64,000 bases of DNA from an uncultured Candidatus Saccharibacteria bacterium (lineage in GTDB: Bacteria > Patescibacteriota > Saccharimonadia > Saccharimonadales > Saccharimonadaceae). Positions within the stretch are counted from its first letter, which is position 1; each line of letters starts with the position of its first letter. Both the position numbers and the translations under genes were made by a program. The notes beneath the pieces are model-generated. The model was not told the origin of the DNA and did no database searches. It was given only the letters and a program-made list of their open reading frames with translations. Of the stretch, positions 1-7,885 are shown one piece after another. The stretch is taken from the NCBI GenBank assembly GCA_947302355.1, contig CAMYUU010000002.1, forward strand, positions 40,834 to 104,833, written 5' to 3'.

Positions 1-1351
1 TGGCATATTCGGCTAAAATGCGGCAGTTTTCCTGGATTGCCATGTCTGTAGGAGTAATGATATCTCCTTTCTCGTCAAGACGAATTTCGAAGGCTGCTCT
101 CCATTTTGCAAAGCGGAGTCCGGCATCGTAGTACGATTTTAATCTTTGGTCGAGCTCTTCGAGGCCTTTGGTATAGGTTTCTTCGGAATTGTCAAATTGG
201 GTGAGGCCTTGATCTACTTTAATGCCTGGTATGATGTGGCGGGAAATTAGGAAGTCGACAAAGTTTCTACCATCGTCGGCGAGTTGATGTGTGGTTTCAT
301 CGAAGAGGATTACGCCGTTGACGTATTTTTCGAGATCTGGCGTGGTGAAGAAAATGTTTCGATAATCACGCCTATTATCGTAGGTATCATCGATGTTTAG
401 CTGTTCGAATTTTTTGTGGATACTGCCACCAGATTCATCTGCGGCTAGGATACCTTTGCCGGTTAGCACGAGGCTAGCGGCATTTAATTCGATGTCATTA
501 TCGGAGTTTGATTTAGTTGAGAGTTCTTTTAGCTCATTTATGGATAAGACGGAGTCGAGTCTGGAGTTTTCGACATTCGCACGGGCCATTTTCAGGCTTT
601 TTTCTACTGATTCTCCAAGCACGAAGCTTCCTACAACGGTGGCGGCGGCAATAGAATATAGGGAAAGATGAGTCATTCTATCTATACGATCTACTGAGAG
701 GTGCTCGGTGATTTTGAGGTAAGAAATGTTTTTTTCGGTTAGATAGATGGTCTTTTCGGGCGGAATCTCGGGTAATTGAATCGCGTGGGTTTGTTCCGAA
801 ACTGGGGTGGTGGTTTGCTCCATGAAGATTAAATTGGCTCGTTCGATTAGGCTGTTTGAGTATTGATTTTCTAGGTTTCTAAGATAAAGAATTAATTTGG
901 TTTGTCTGGATTGATTTAGGTAAGTATTGATTTTGCCCGTGGTCTCTGAATTAAGCTCGGCTGAACGATCGATAAAAAGATAGTCGTAAGATGTGGTGGG
1001 TGGGTTAAATGTGGTGGGCTTGAAATCGGTGGGAGTGAGATAGCATACGCCATTATCTGATACTAAGATGTAACGGTGAATTTCGGTGGGATTTTGGGTT
1101 TCGAGTTCATTGTCAGTAAAAGCGATGGACTGATCAGCGACGGAAGCGTCTAGCCCCATTTTTTTGAAAACTTCTAACGAGATTGCGGCGCCACCGAGGC
1201 TACTGCCGCGATTAAAAAAGTGGTGCTCGCTTGCATTGAAACTGAGGTCAAGCCAGGCTGTGCCGGATTTGTCGGTTTCGAACTTCTCCGTTCTACTGTC
1301 CAGATTAAGGTAAACGTCTTTTAAGACGTTGCCCACTACCAAAATATTCAT
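1..1351 (-). CDS. PfkB-like carbohydrate kinase domain fused to class I fructose-bisphosphate aldolase (C-terminus runs off window)
   Basis: Reverse-strand translation from ATG at 1351 is open to base 1: MNILVVGNVLKDVYLNLD...GGAAISLEVFKKMGLDASV... then ...LTGKGILAADESGGSIHKKFEQLNIDDTYDNRRDYRNIFFTTP...GVILFDETTHQ...IPGIKVDQGL...FAKWRAAFEI, typical of class I FBP aldolase. Absent from the ORF track because it has no stop in the window. Confidence 0.85.
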   Translation of the reverse strand, partial: MNILVVGNVLKDVYLNLDSRTEKFETDKSGTAWLDLSFNASEHHFFNRGSSLGGAAISLEVFKKMGLDASVADQSIAFTDNELETQNPTEIHRYILVSDNGVCYLTPTDFKPTTFNPPTTSYDYLFIDRSAELNSETTGKINTYLNQSRQTKLILYLRNLENQYSNSLIERANLIFMEQTTTPVSEQTHAIQLPEIPPEKTIYLTEKNISYLKITEHLSVDRIDRMTHLSLYSIAAATVVGSFVLGESVEKSLKMARANVENSRLDSVLSINELKELSTKSNSDNDIELNAASLVLTGKGILAADESGGSIHKKFEQLNIDDTYDNRRDYRNIFFTTPDLEKYVNGVILFDETTHQLADDGRNFVDFLISRHIIPGIKVDQGLTQFDNSEETYTKGLEELDQRLKSYYDAGLRFAKWRAAFEIRLDEKGDIITPTDMAIQENCRILAEYA

Positions 1352-1387
1352 GGTTTAATTATACATCAATAAGCATAAAAAAATAAG

Positions 1388-1410
1388 AGCAAGCTCTCAT
1401 TTTTTACTTT
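1388..1410. terminator. Hairpin AAAAAATAAGAGC-AA-GCTCTCATTTTTT, terminator for the minus-strand tRNAs
   Basis: inverted repeat with A/T-rich tails on both sides; coordinates approximate. Confidence 0.5.
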
Positions 1411-1499
1411 TTTTGTGCGGGCATGGAGGGGAGGGCCCTCAGGCATCCACCCCCATAAAAACTAAAAACAACCATAAACGGTTGTTTTTACTTTTTTGG

Positions 1500-1571
1500 T
1501 GCGGGTATGGAGGGTCGAACTCCAATCCTCAGTTTGGAAAACTGATATACTAACCGCTGTACTATACCCGC
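1500..1571 (-). tRNA. tRNA-Gly(TCC)
   Basis: Cloverleaf on minus strand GCGGGTATAGTACAGCGGTTAGTATATCAGTTTTCCAAACTGAGGATTGGAGTTCGACCCTCCATACCCGCA; anticodon loop TTTCCAA. Confidence 0.93.
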
Positions 1572-1572
1572 A

Positions 1573-1650
1573 TGGGGTGGGATATGGGAATCGAACCCAC
1601 GACCTTCTGGACCACAATCAGACGCTCTAACCATCTGAGCTAATCCCACC
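1573..1650 (-). tRNA. tRNA-His(GTG), CCA encoded
   Basis: GGTGGGATTAGCTCAGATGGTTAGAGCGTCTGATTGTGGTCCAGAAGGTCGTGGGTTCGATTCCCATATCCCACCCCA; anticodon loop TTGTGGT; extra 5' G. Confidence 0.93.
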
Positions 1651-1674
1651 GAGAAACATTATATCAATATTGTC

Positions 1675-2280
1675 TTATTTTGGCAAGAGAAGGAAAGCGA
1701 CTGTGCCAGCGGCGGCGCCTAAAATAATTGTTAGAATGATAGTGATAATTAAGCCGATATGAGAATCTTTTTCGGGTTTGTTGATAATCGTGACTGGACC
1801 CTTGGGCTCTTCTTTGGGGGTGTCGACCTTTTTCTGATAGACATTTTTAGAAAGGGGACGCTTAGTAACTTTGTCTAGATTGATGAATGGAGATTTAGGC
1901 GTCTTGTATTTGGATTTTGTAGATGTCGATTTGGTCTTTTGGACGGTAGGTGCAGTTTGTTTTTTGGCTTTATTGCCGACTTTTTGGGCTTTTGCTTTTG
2001 CGGGTGATTTTTCCGGTGTGGCGATTTTGCTGTTATCATTTAATGGGCGTTTTGGGGTGTCGGTATTAATAAATTTAGGGGAAAGATCTTCGATTACGCC
2101 AAGCTCAACTTTAGAAGGAGTGTGTGCATTAAAATTAACACTATTAATGGGCTGCTTTTCGGCGCGGACAACACGGTGCGTGGTGTTTACCTTTTTGGTA
2201 GTTTTTACGACCTGTTGGCGGCTAGGGGTAGCCTTCATGGTTTGTTTTGGTGGCACAAAATCTATGTAACGTCTATTCAT
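1675..2280 (-). CDS. Lys/Pro-rich protein with single C-terminal transmembrane helix, hypothetical
   Basis: ORF track; C-term IGLIITIILTIILGAAAGTVAFLLLPK; overlaps the tpiA end by a few bases. Confidence 0.6.
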   Translation of the reverse strand: MNRRYIDFVPPKQTMKATPSRQQVVKTTKKVNTTHRVVRAEKQPINSVNFNAHTPSKVELGVIEDLSPKFINTDTPKRPLNDNSKIATPEKSPAKAKAQKVGNKAKKQTAPTVQKTKSTSTKSKYKTPKSPFINLDKVTKRPLSKNVYQKKVDTPKEEPKGPVTIINKPEKDSHIGLIITIILTIILGAAAGTVAFLLLPK

Positions 2281-3047
2281 GCTTGCACTTTCTTAGCTAT
2301 TTCTATTATATCAATAAATTCATGCAAAATCAAACTAGCTCCACCCACTAGTAGGCCATTTACGCCGGGAATCGTAAGATATGCGCCGGCATTAGACGGG
2401 GAAACGCTTCCGCCAAACAGGACGCTGACTTTCTCGGCTGATTCTGGACCGTAGGTATCACTTAAAGTTTGGCGAATTATATTAATGACTTCTGAAATTT
2501 CGTCTGGGGAGGCAAGTTTGGCACCTTTGACACTAGAGATGGCCCAAACTGGTTCGTAGGCGATGATTACTTTGGATAAATTGTCATCTGCGACTTCGGC
2601 GAGCCCGCCTAGCAGTTGATCTTTAATGACGTCGGCGGTTTCCCCAAAAGCTCTCTCTGATTCGATTTCGCCGATGCAGAGAATTGGCTTGATTTTGTTT
2701 CTTAAGGCGGCGGCTACTTTTTTCTGGATAGTTTTGTCGTCTTCTTTGAAAACGTAGCGACGTTCGGAGTGGCCAATGATGGCGTAATCTGCTAAACCCC
2801 TGAGTTGAGAGAATGAAACTTCTCCGGTGTAGGCTCCATAATCGCGATAAAAGCCGTCTTGTGCGGCGAGTTTGATTCTGCGACGGTCTACTTGTAAGGA
2901 TAGTGGTTGTAATGCGAGCATAGAAGGCGCTACTACCACTTCTAGATTGCGGTAGTTTGGTAACGATTTGGATAATTTATGGAGATAAATAGAAGCTTCA
3001 CCAACTGTAAAATTTAACTTCCAGTTGCCCACGACGTATGTTTTCAT
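2277..3047 (-). CDS. tpiA: Triosephosphate isomerase
   Basis: NWKLN, IGHSERR, IIAYEPVWAI, LFGGSVSPSNA motifs. Confidence 0.96.
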   Translation of the reverse strand: MKTYVVGNWKLNFTVGEASIYLHKLSKSLPNYRNLEVVVAPSMLALQPLSLQVDRRRIKLAAQDGFYRDYGAYTGEVSFSQLRGLADYAIIGHSERRYVFKEDDKTIQKKVAAALRNKIKPILCIGEIESERAFGETADVIKDQLLGGLAEVADDNLSKVIIAYEPVWAISSVKGAKLASPDEISEVINIIRQTLSDTYGPESAEKVSVLFGGSVSPSNAGAYLTIPGVNGLLVGGASLILHEFIDIIEIAKKVQA

Positions 3048-3086
3048 AAGCTTATTATACCTTAGTTATGATAAGTCAACAAGTGC

Positions 3087-3854
3087 TTAGTTGATGATGC
3101 CTAATATGCCTTTTAAGGCGAAAGCAGTATCTTCGTGATTTCTTACGGTGATGGTGTCAATACCCATTTCGACAACTGGATAATCGTTGCCGCCGGGTTG
3201 GGTCATGTCGCCGAAATAGAGTATATCTGATTTGTCTACGTTTAATTGTTCGAGTAAGTGTGTCATACCGAATGTCTTGTTCATGCCGGGAATAACGGCA
3301 TTTATAGAGGTAGTGCCGGCGACTTCATACTCAAATTCTGGAGCTAATTCCTTGCATTTTGCGGCGATTTGGTCGCGTTTTTTATGGTCTGGATCCCAGG
3401 CGTATTTGGCCTTAGTACTAGCTTTTTGGCCGAGAGCCGAGAATGTGACTTGCGACAAGCGGTTTTCGATTATTTCATCTCCTGGAGTTAGCTTATCTTC
3501 TTCCCAGAGACCAAGTTCTCGTGCGGCTTGCTCGATTGTGGTGGTTATTTTGGCTATTTGTTCATCGGTCAATGGATAATTGTAAATTTCTGTCCATTCC
3601 TTCTTGATGGGGTCGTAACGGTAATATTGGGTGCCTTGAGCTACAAATAAGTGCAAGTGTGAGAGTTGTTCTGGGGTGGGGTTCGGTAAGCGATCCACGA
3701 TTTGAATCATGAATTGGTCGAATTTCTGGCCGGAGATAGGGCAGATTTCGAAATGGTCGAGACATTTTAGCAAAAGCTCTGCGATTTCGTCAGTGATGGG
3801 TGTTTTGGCTACGTTGATTGTTTGATCAACGTCAAATGATAGTACTTTTTTCAT
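3087..3854 (-). CDS. HAD-superfamily hydrolase, eukaryotic-type phosphomannomutase-like
   Basis: DxDxT (DVDQT) near N-terminus; ILYFGDMTQPGGNDYPVVEMGIDTITV resembles the PMM C-terminal motif. Confidence 0.7.
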   Translation of the reverse strand: MKKVLSFDVDQTINVAKTPITDEIAELLLKCLDHFEICPISGQKFDQFMIQIVDRLPNPTPEQLSHLHLFVAQGTQYYRYDPIKKEWTEIYNYPLTDEQIAKITTTIEQAARELGLWEEDKLTPGDEIIENRLSQVTFSALGQKASTKAKYAWDPDHKKRDQIAAKCKELAPEFEYEVAGTTSINAVIPGMNKTFGMTHLLEQLNVDKSDILYFGDMTQPGGNDYPVVEMGIDTITVRNHEDTAFALKGILGIIN

Positions 3855-4028
3855 AGTTTAATTGTAGCATGGATCAGCGGTGGTGTTGGTAATGATTTAG
3901 TTCCTGTGGGGAATTTAGTTTTGTTCGGATGGGGACGGATTCTGATCTTTGAGGAGGCAAGTTGACAAAAATAAGATAAGTGGTATAATTTATGAAAATT
4001 GGCCTCCAAAGATAGGAAGGGGAAAACT

Positions 4029-4283
4029 ATGGAGGAGAACCTTACGAATTGGGAACGGCTTCAGAAGCTATTCCCTGGGATTGTTCTTCGTCAAGCGGTT
4101 TCGTTGCCTAGCGACGAGGAACCCATCGTGACTCAGGATCCCATTGCGGATTCTGAGCTACGTGAATGGGCAGCAGGCGTAGTCCTTCAGGACTTCGAGT
4201 TTTGCGGTGAGCTACAGCCGGTGTCAACTGGCGCCTATAAGGAGAGAGGGGTGTATAAGGTGGTGTACATCGTCACCGATTAG
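4029..4283 (+). CDS. Small hypothetical protein
   Basis: ORF with upstream purine-rich SD (ggaagggg) and TTGACA-16-TATAAT promoter, followed by a GC hairpin terminator; start chosen at the internal ATG 4029. Confidence 0.5.
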   Translation: MEENLTNWERLQKLFPGIVLRQAVSLPSDEEPIVTQDPIADSELREWAAGVVLQDFEFCGELQPVSTGAYKERGVYKVVYIVTD

Positions 4284-4298
4284 CTCCTTCTCCCTTCC

Positions 4299-4328
4299 CA
4301 AGAGCTCGGCTTCGGCCGGGCTCTTTTC
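4299..4328 (+). terminator. Rho-independent terminator GAGCTCGGCTTCGGCCGGGCTCTTTT
   Basis: GC stem with TTCG loop followed by T run; coordinates approximate. Confidence 0.65.
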
Positions 4329-4386
4329 GTGGGTATCAGTGTTTTGTGAATGATATAAATTAGCGTAAGCGTCAAAGAAGTGTTTC

Positions 4387-4422
4387 TCATATTGACAAAA
4401 AAGCTAAAGTGTGATAGAATGT
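4387..4422 (+). promoter_or_regulatory. Promoter TTGACA-17-TAGAAT
   Basis: ttgaca aaaaagctaaagtgtga tagaat upstream of the 534-aa CDS; coordinates approximate. Confidence 0.55.
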
Positions 4423-4551
4423 AATCAGTCTAGGTTTTGGTGTGTTATCAAATAACAAGAAGACCATTAACAACCAAATCATCTCAGATTTCAAATGAAA
4501 TCTGAAGCTATCCATTCTAACCTCCCTCCCAAAAAATATTGAAGAAAGGAG

Positions 4552-6156
4552 GTGCTTTCGATGAGGAAGCGCCGTGAAGAATTAGATTGGCTGTACTGCG
4601 ATGATCCAGAGCAGGATGACGATGGAGTGTACACCAAGAGGGGCGAAGACCCTGAAGAAGATCACCTTGCTTTTGATGGCAAGGTGGAGGCCAAAGAGGT
4701 GTCTGATTCCTCTGGTGGCTATCTGCCCATCAATGGCGGCTACAAGCGTGTCGCTAAGCGGCGTGGTAGGGGATGCGTTCCCTACGTGCTTGCGGCCATC
4801 GTCGCAATTGCGACGCTTGGCGTCCTGGCGTGGGGGCTTAAGTCTTGTAGTGGTCTCGATAGCTCCTCGTTGCTTCGTGGCAGCATTGTCGCGAAGGCGG
4901 ACGAGCTCGAGGACGCTATTAATGACCTTACTGTCGCGAAGGTCACGGAGGAGGAGCTTGAGGCTTTGACTACGGGTAAGTACAAGGACGTGTCTTGGGT
5001 TTTCCTGGATTCGTCCCTGTCGCCACAGGATAAGGCTCGTACCAGTAGGACTGGCTTTTCCGATGCGCTGACCTTCGGGTTTACTGCTTCGGATGAGTCA
5101 GGGCGATTCGCCGAGCTTGAGGAGGAAATCCTCCGTAACCCAGTATTTGGGGTTACCGTCGCGAACGCCATCAAGGATAAGAAGATTGGCAATAGGGCCA
5201 TAGGTTCTTTTAATCCTTGGATGGCTGAGATGGTCAAGCTAAACAGCCAGCACGGAGTTGCCTATTGGCTGGAGAAGGACAGCCAGGATACGTTCTATGT
5301 CACGGACGAGTATCGTTGCTATGCGGCGACGCTCTGCACGTGGCTTGAACTCCTGATTTATCAGGGTCAGTATTCGTGGCAAACGGTCGAAAATTGGTGC
5401 CTCAATGGGGCGGCTAAGAATAATGACCGTGCCGGTGTGCCGGCTTCCTACCAGTATGCAAAAGACGCTATAGTCTATGCATACGTAGGTAAGGACGCTG
5501 CCAATACTGGCTCCGATTCCGGCTCTGGTTCTGGCAACAAGGCCATCAGTGACAAGGGACTTTTTGTTATTGGATTCAACATCCATGATAAGCGTCCCGA
5601 GTTCTATGGTGGAACGCCGGAGAATCCGACGCCTAGTGGGCCGACGACTCCGGTAACGCCGGACAATCCGAAGCCGAAGCCAGATCCTGACCCGAAGCCC
5701 GATCCTGACCCGAAGCCGAAGCCAGATCCTGATCCGAAGCCTGATCCCGATCCGGATCCTCCTTACAATAAGGACCCGAATGACGCTCCGACGACGTATA
5801 CGGAGCCGAACGACGACCCTGGTCCTGGCCCTAGCACCAATAACGGGGTTGGGGCTACCGAGTCGCCTGCAGACCAGCCGACCAATTCCAATCACGAGAG
5901 TTATCCTGATTATCAGGACGACGTCAAGGAATTGGAAGAGATTAATCAATCTCAGTCGACAGGTTCTGAGCCGAGTACGCCATCCACGCCGGCGCCATCT
6001 CCAAGTACCAACGTGGACAACAACGGCGATTCGGGAACCGAGACATCGGCTCCCATCAATGAAGCCACACCCGTGGCACCTCCTGCAACGGAGGCTGGTT
6101 CGGGTGAGCCAATAAACTCTAGTCCAGGTGAGGCTTGGGAGGGCCCTACGGACTAG
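4552..6156 (+). CDS. Membrane-anchored protein with long PKPDPDP/Ser-Thr-Pro-rich C-terminal tail, hypothetical
   Basis: One TM helix (VPYVLAAIVAIATLGVLAWGL) in the N-terminal quarter; low-complexity P/D repeat tail; start may be 4561 rather than 4552. Confidence 0.65.
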   Translation: MLSMRKRREELDWLYCDDPEQDDDGVYTKRGEDPEEDHLAFDGKVEAKEVSDSSGGYLPINGGYKRVAKRRGRGCVPYVLAAIVAIATLGVLAWGLKSCSGLDSSSLLRGSIVAKADELEDAINDLTVAKVTEEELEALTTGKYKDVSWVFLDSSLSPQDKARTSRTGFSDALTFGFTASDESGRFAELEEEILRNPVFGVTVANAIKDKKIGNRAIGSFNPWMAEMVKLNSQHGVAYWLEKDSQDTFYVTDEYRCYAATLCTWLELLIYQGQYSWQTVENWCLNGAAKNNDRAGVPASYQYAKDAIVYAYVGKDAANTGSDSGSGSGNKAISDKGLFVIGFNIHDKRPEFYGGTPENPTPSGPTTPVTPDNPKPKPDPDPKPDPDPKPKPDPDPKPDPDPDPPYNKDPNDAPTTYTEPNDDPGPGPSTNNGVGATESPADQPTNSNHESYPDYQDDVKELEEINQSQSTGSEPSTPSTPAPSPSTNVDNNGDSGTETSAPINEATPVAPPATEAGSGEPINSSPGEAWEGPTD

Positions 6157-6392
6157 TGGATAGCTTAGCCCCATGCGTGGGGCTGCTCCTTTAGGGGGCT
6201 TTGAGCTGAAAGGCTCAAGGGTGGAGCCCATGGGTGGGACGCCCACGTACCTTAAAAAAGTCCGGCGGTGCAATCAATGCGCTGCCGGGCTTCACCCCAT
6301 GATTTGAGACTGAGATGATTTGGCTGTTTAGACGAAAGTTAACAATTCGACTAGCAAGAATGAACTTAATCAATTATTAAGAAAGGATTATT

Positions 6393-7730
6393 ATGAAAAA
6401 AGTTTATAAATCGGTGCTTAGCGTGTCTGCCGCAGCAGTTGTGCTTGCAGCTACGCTTACGCCTGTGCTGGTGAATGCTTGGGGCGATTCTAGCAATGGC
6501 CGCAAGAGCTACACTTTAGCGCAAATTAACAATGGTGATCTTGGTGACACCATTACGTTTAACTCGATTTCTAACGGTAAAATCGGGGATGAAAAGAATT
6601 TCGTGGGTGCCAAGGTAGCTGGTGCTTCTGTAGACACCTGGAATGCTAATACTATTGACGTAAAAGACGGTGAAACTTATACGATTCGTCTTTTCGTTCA
6701 TAACAACAGCCCAAAGGGCATGGAAGCGATTGCAAAGGGTGTAAAAGCCACTTTCTCGATTCCTACTACAGTTGCTAAATCTCAAACGATTATTGGCTAT
6801 ATCGATTCTTCGAACGCTACCCCTAATCGTTATTGGGATGAAGTAACTTTGAATGCTAGTGAAAACATTTACCTCGAATACGTTAGCGGTTCTGCTAAAT
6901 TTACTAATAACAAGGGCACTTTTTCACTTCCTAACGAAGTAATTACTTCTGGTGCAACCTTAGGTTATACTTCAATGAATGGTGAAATCCCTGGTTGTTA
7001 TGAATATTCTGGTACTGTAACCATCGACGTGAAGGTGCATAGTTCGGTAGCCGCTAAGGTTTCGAAGCAAGTTCGCATTAAGGGTACTAAAACTTGGGGC
7101 GAATCTGTAGAAGCTAAGGTTGGTGATGAAGTAGAATATCAAATTGAATATGTTAACTTGCTATCTGAACAGGTCAAAGATGTAATGATTAGGGACGTGC
7201 TTCCTACTAACGTTGAGTATGTAAATGATTCTACGTATCTTTACAACTCAAATTATCAGAGTGGCGTACTACTAAAGGATAATACTCTTACTACGACTGG
7301 TATCAATATCGGTTCTTACAATGCTAAGGGTAATGCTTACGTGCGCTTTACTGGTAAAGTAGTAGATAAGTCTATGGCTTGTGGCAATAACCAGTTAGTT
7401 AACTGGGCAAGTGCTACTGTGTCTGGTTCTACTATTAAGAATGCAGTCTATAAAGACGATGCATCTGTAATGGTAAACAAGGATGATGAGATTTGTAAAA
7501 AGACTCCTGATCCAGATCCAACTCCGGATCCAGACCCAACGCCTGATCCAGATCCAACTCCGGATCCAGACCCAACGCCTGATCCAGATCCAACTCCGGA
7601 CAATCCAGGCGAAACTCCTACGGTTATCGTGAGCACTGGTCCTGAAACTATTGTATCTGGTGCAGTTGGTGCCGGTTCTGTGGTGACCACTCTTGGTTAC
7701 TACATTGCTAGTCGTAAAAAATTAATGTAA
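6393..7730 (+). CDS. Secreted surface protein, DUF11-like repeat, PDPTPDPDP spacer and C-terminal TM anchor
   Basis: Signal peptide MKKVYKSVLSVSAAAVVLAATLTPVLVNA; KVGDEVEYQIEYVNLLSEQVKDVMIRDVLPTNVEYV; C-term STGPETIVSGAVGAGSVVTTLGYYIASRKKLM. Confidence 0.75.
   Translation: MKKVYKSVLSVSAAAVVLAATLTPVLVNAWGDSSNGRKSYTLAQINNGDLGDTITFNSISNGKIGDEKNFVGAKVAGASVDTWNANTIDVKDGETYTIRLFVHNNSPKGMEAIAKGVKATFSIPTTVAKSQTIIGYIDSSNATPNRYWDEVTLNASENIYLEYVSGSAKFTNNKGTFSLPNEVITSGATLGYTSMNGEIPGCYEYSGTVTIDVKVHSSVAAKVSKQVRIKGTKTWGESVEAKVGDEVEYQIEYVNLLSEQVKDVMIRDVLPTNVEYVNDSTYLYNSNYQSGVLLKDNTLTTTGINIGSYNAKGNAYVRFTGKVVDKSMACGNNQLVNWASATVSGSTIKNAVYKDDASVMVNKDDEICKKTPDPDPTPDPDPTPDPDPTPDPDPTPDPDPTPDNPGETPTVIVSTGPETIVSGAVGAGSVVTTLGYYIASRKKLM
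7500..7604 (+). repeat. Tandem DNA repeat encoding (PDPDPTPDPDPT)n, ~36-bp unit
   Basis: cctgatccagatccaactccggatccagacccaacg repeated in tandem. Confidence 0.85.
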
Positions 7731-7765
7731 AAGTGACCGCTTTCGTTAGAGTGGGAACTTAAAAA

Positions 7766-7802
7766 AGTGAGCCGGGCTTTAAGCCTTGGCTCACTTTTTG
7801 TC
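7766..7802 (+). terminator. Terminator GTGAGCCGGGCTTTAAGCCTTGGCTCACTTTTT
   Basis: hairpin plus T run. Confidence 0.75.
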
Positions 7803-7885
7803 TTATTGATTCGGGAAGATTTTCGGACCAGTAGATTGGTTTTTTTTAGTTTTTAAAAAATGTTTATGTTATAATGGTGATATAT

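Noticed and set aside
5239-6273. 344-aa Arg-rich minus ORF opposite the Pro-rich gene
   Set aside because: Antisense of the low-complexity PKPDPDP region gives an artificial RIRIR pattern; the plus frame has TM, SD and promoter.
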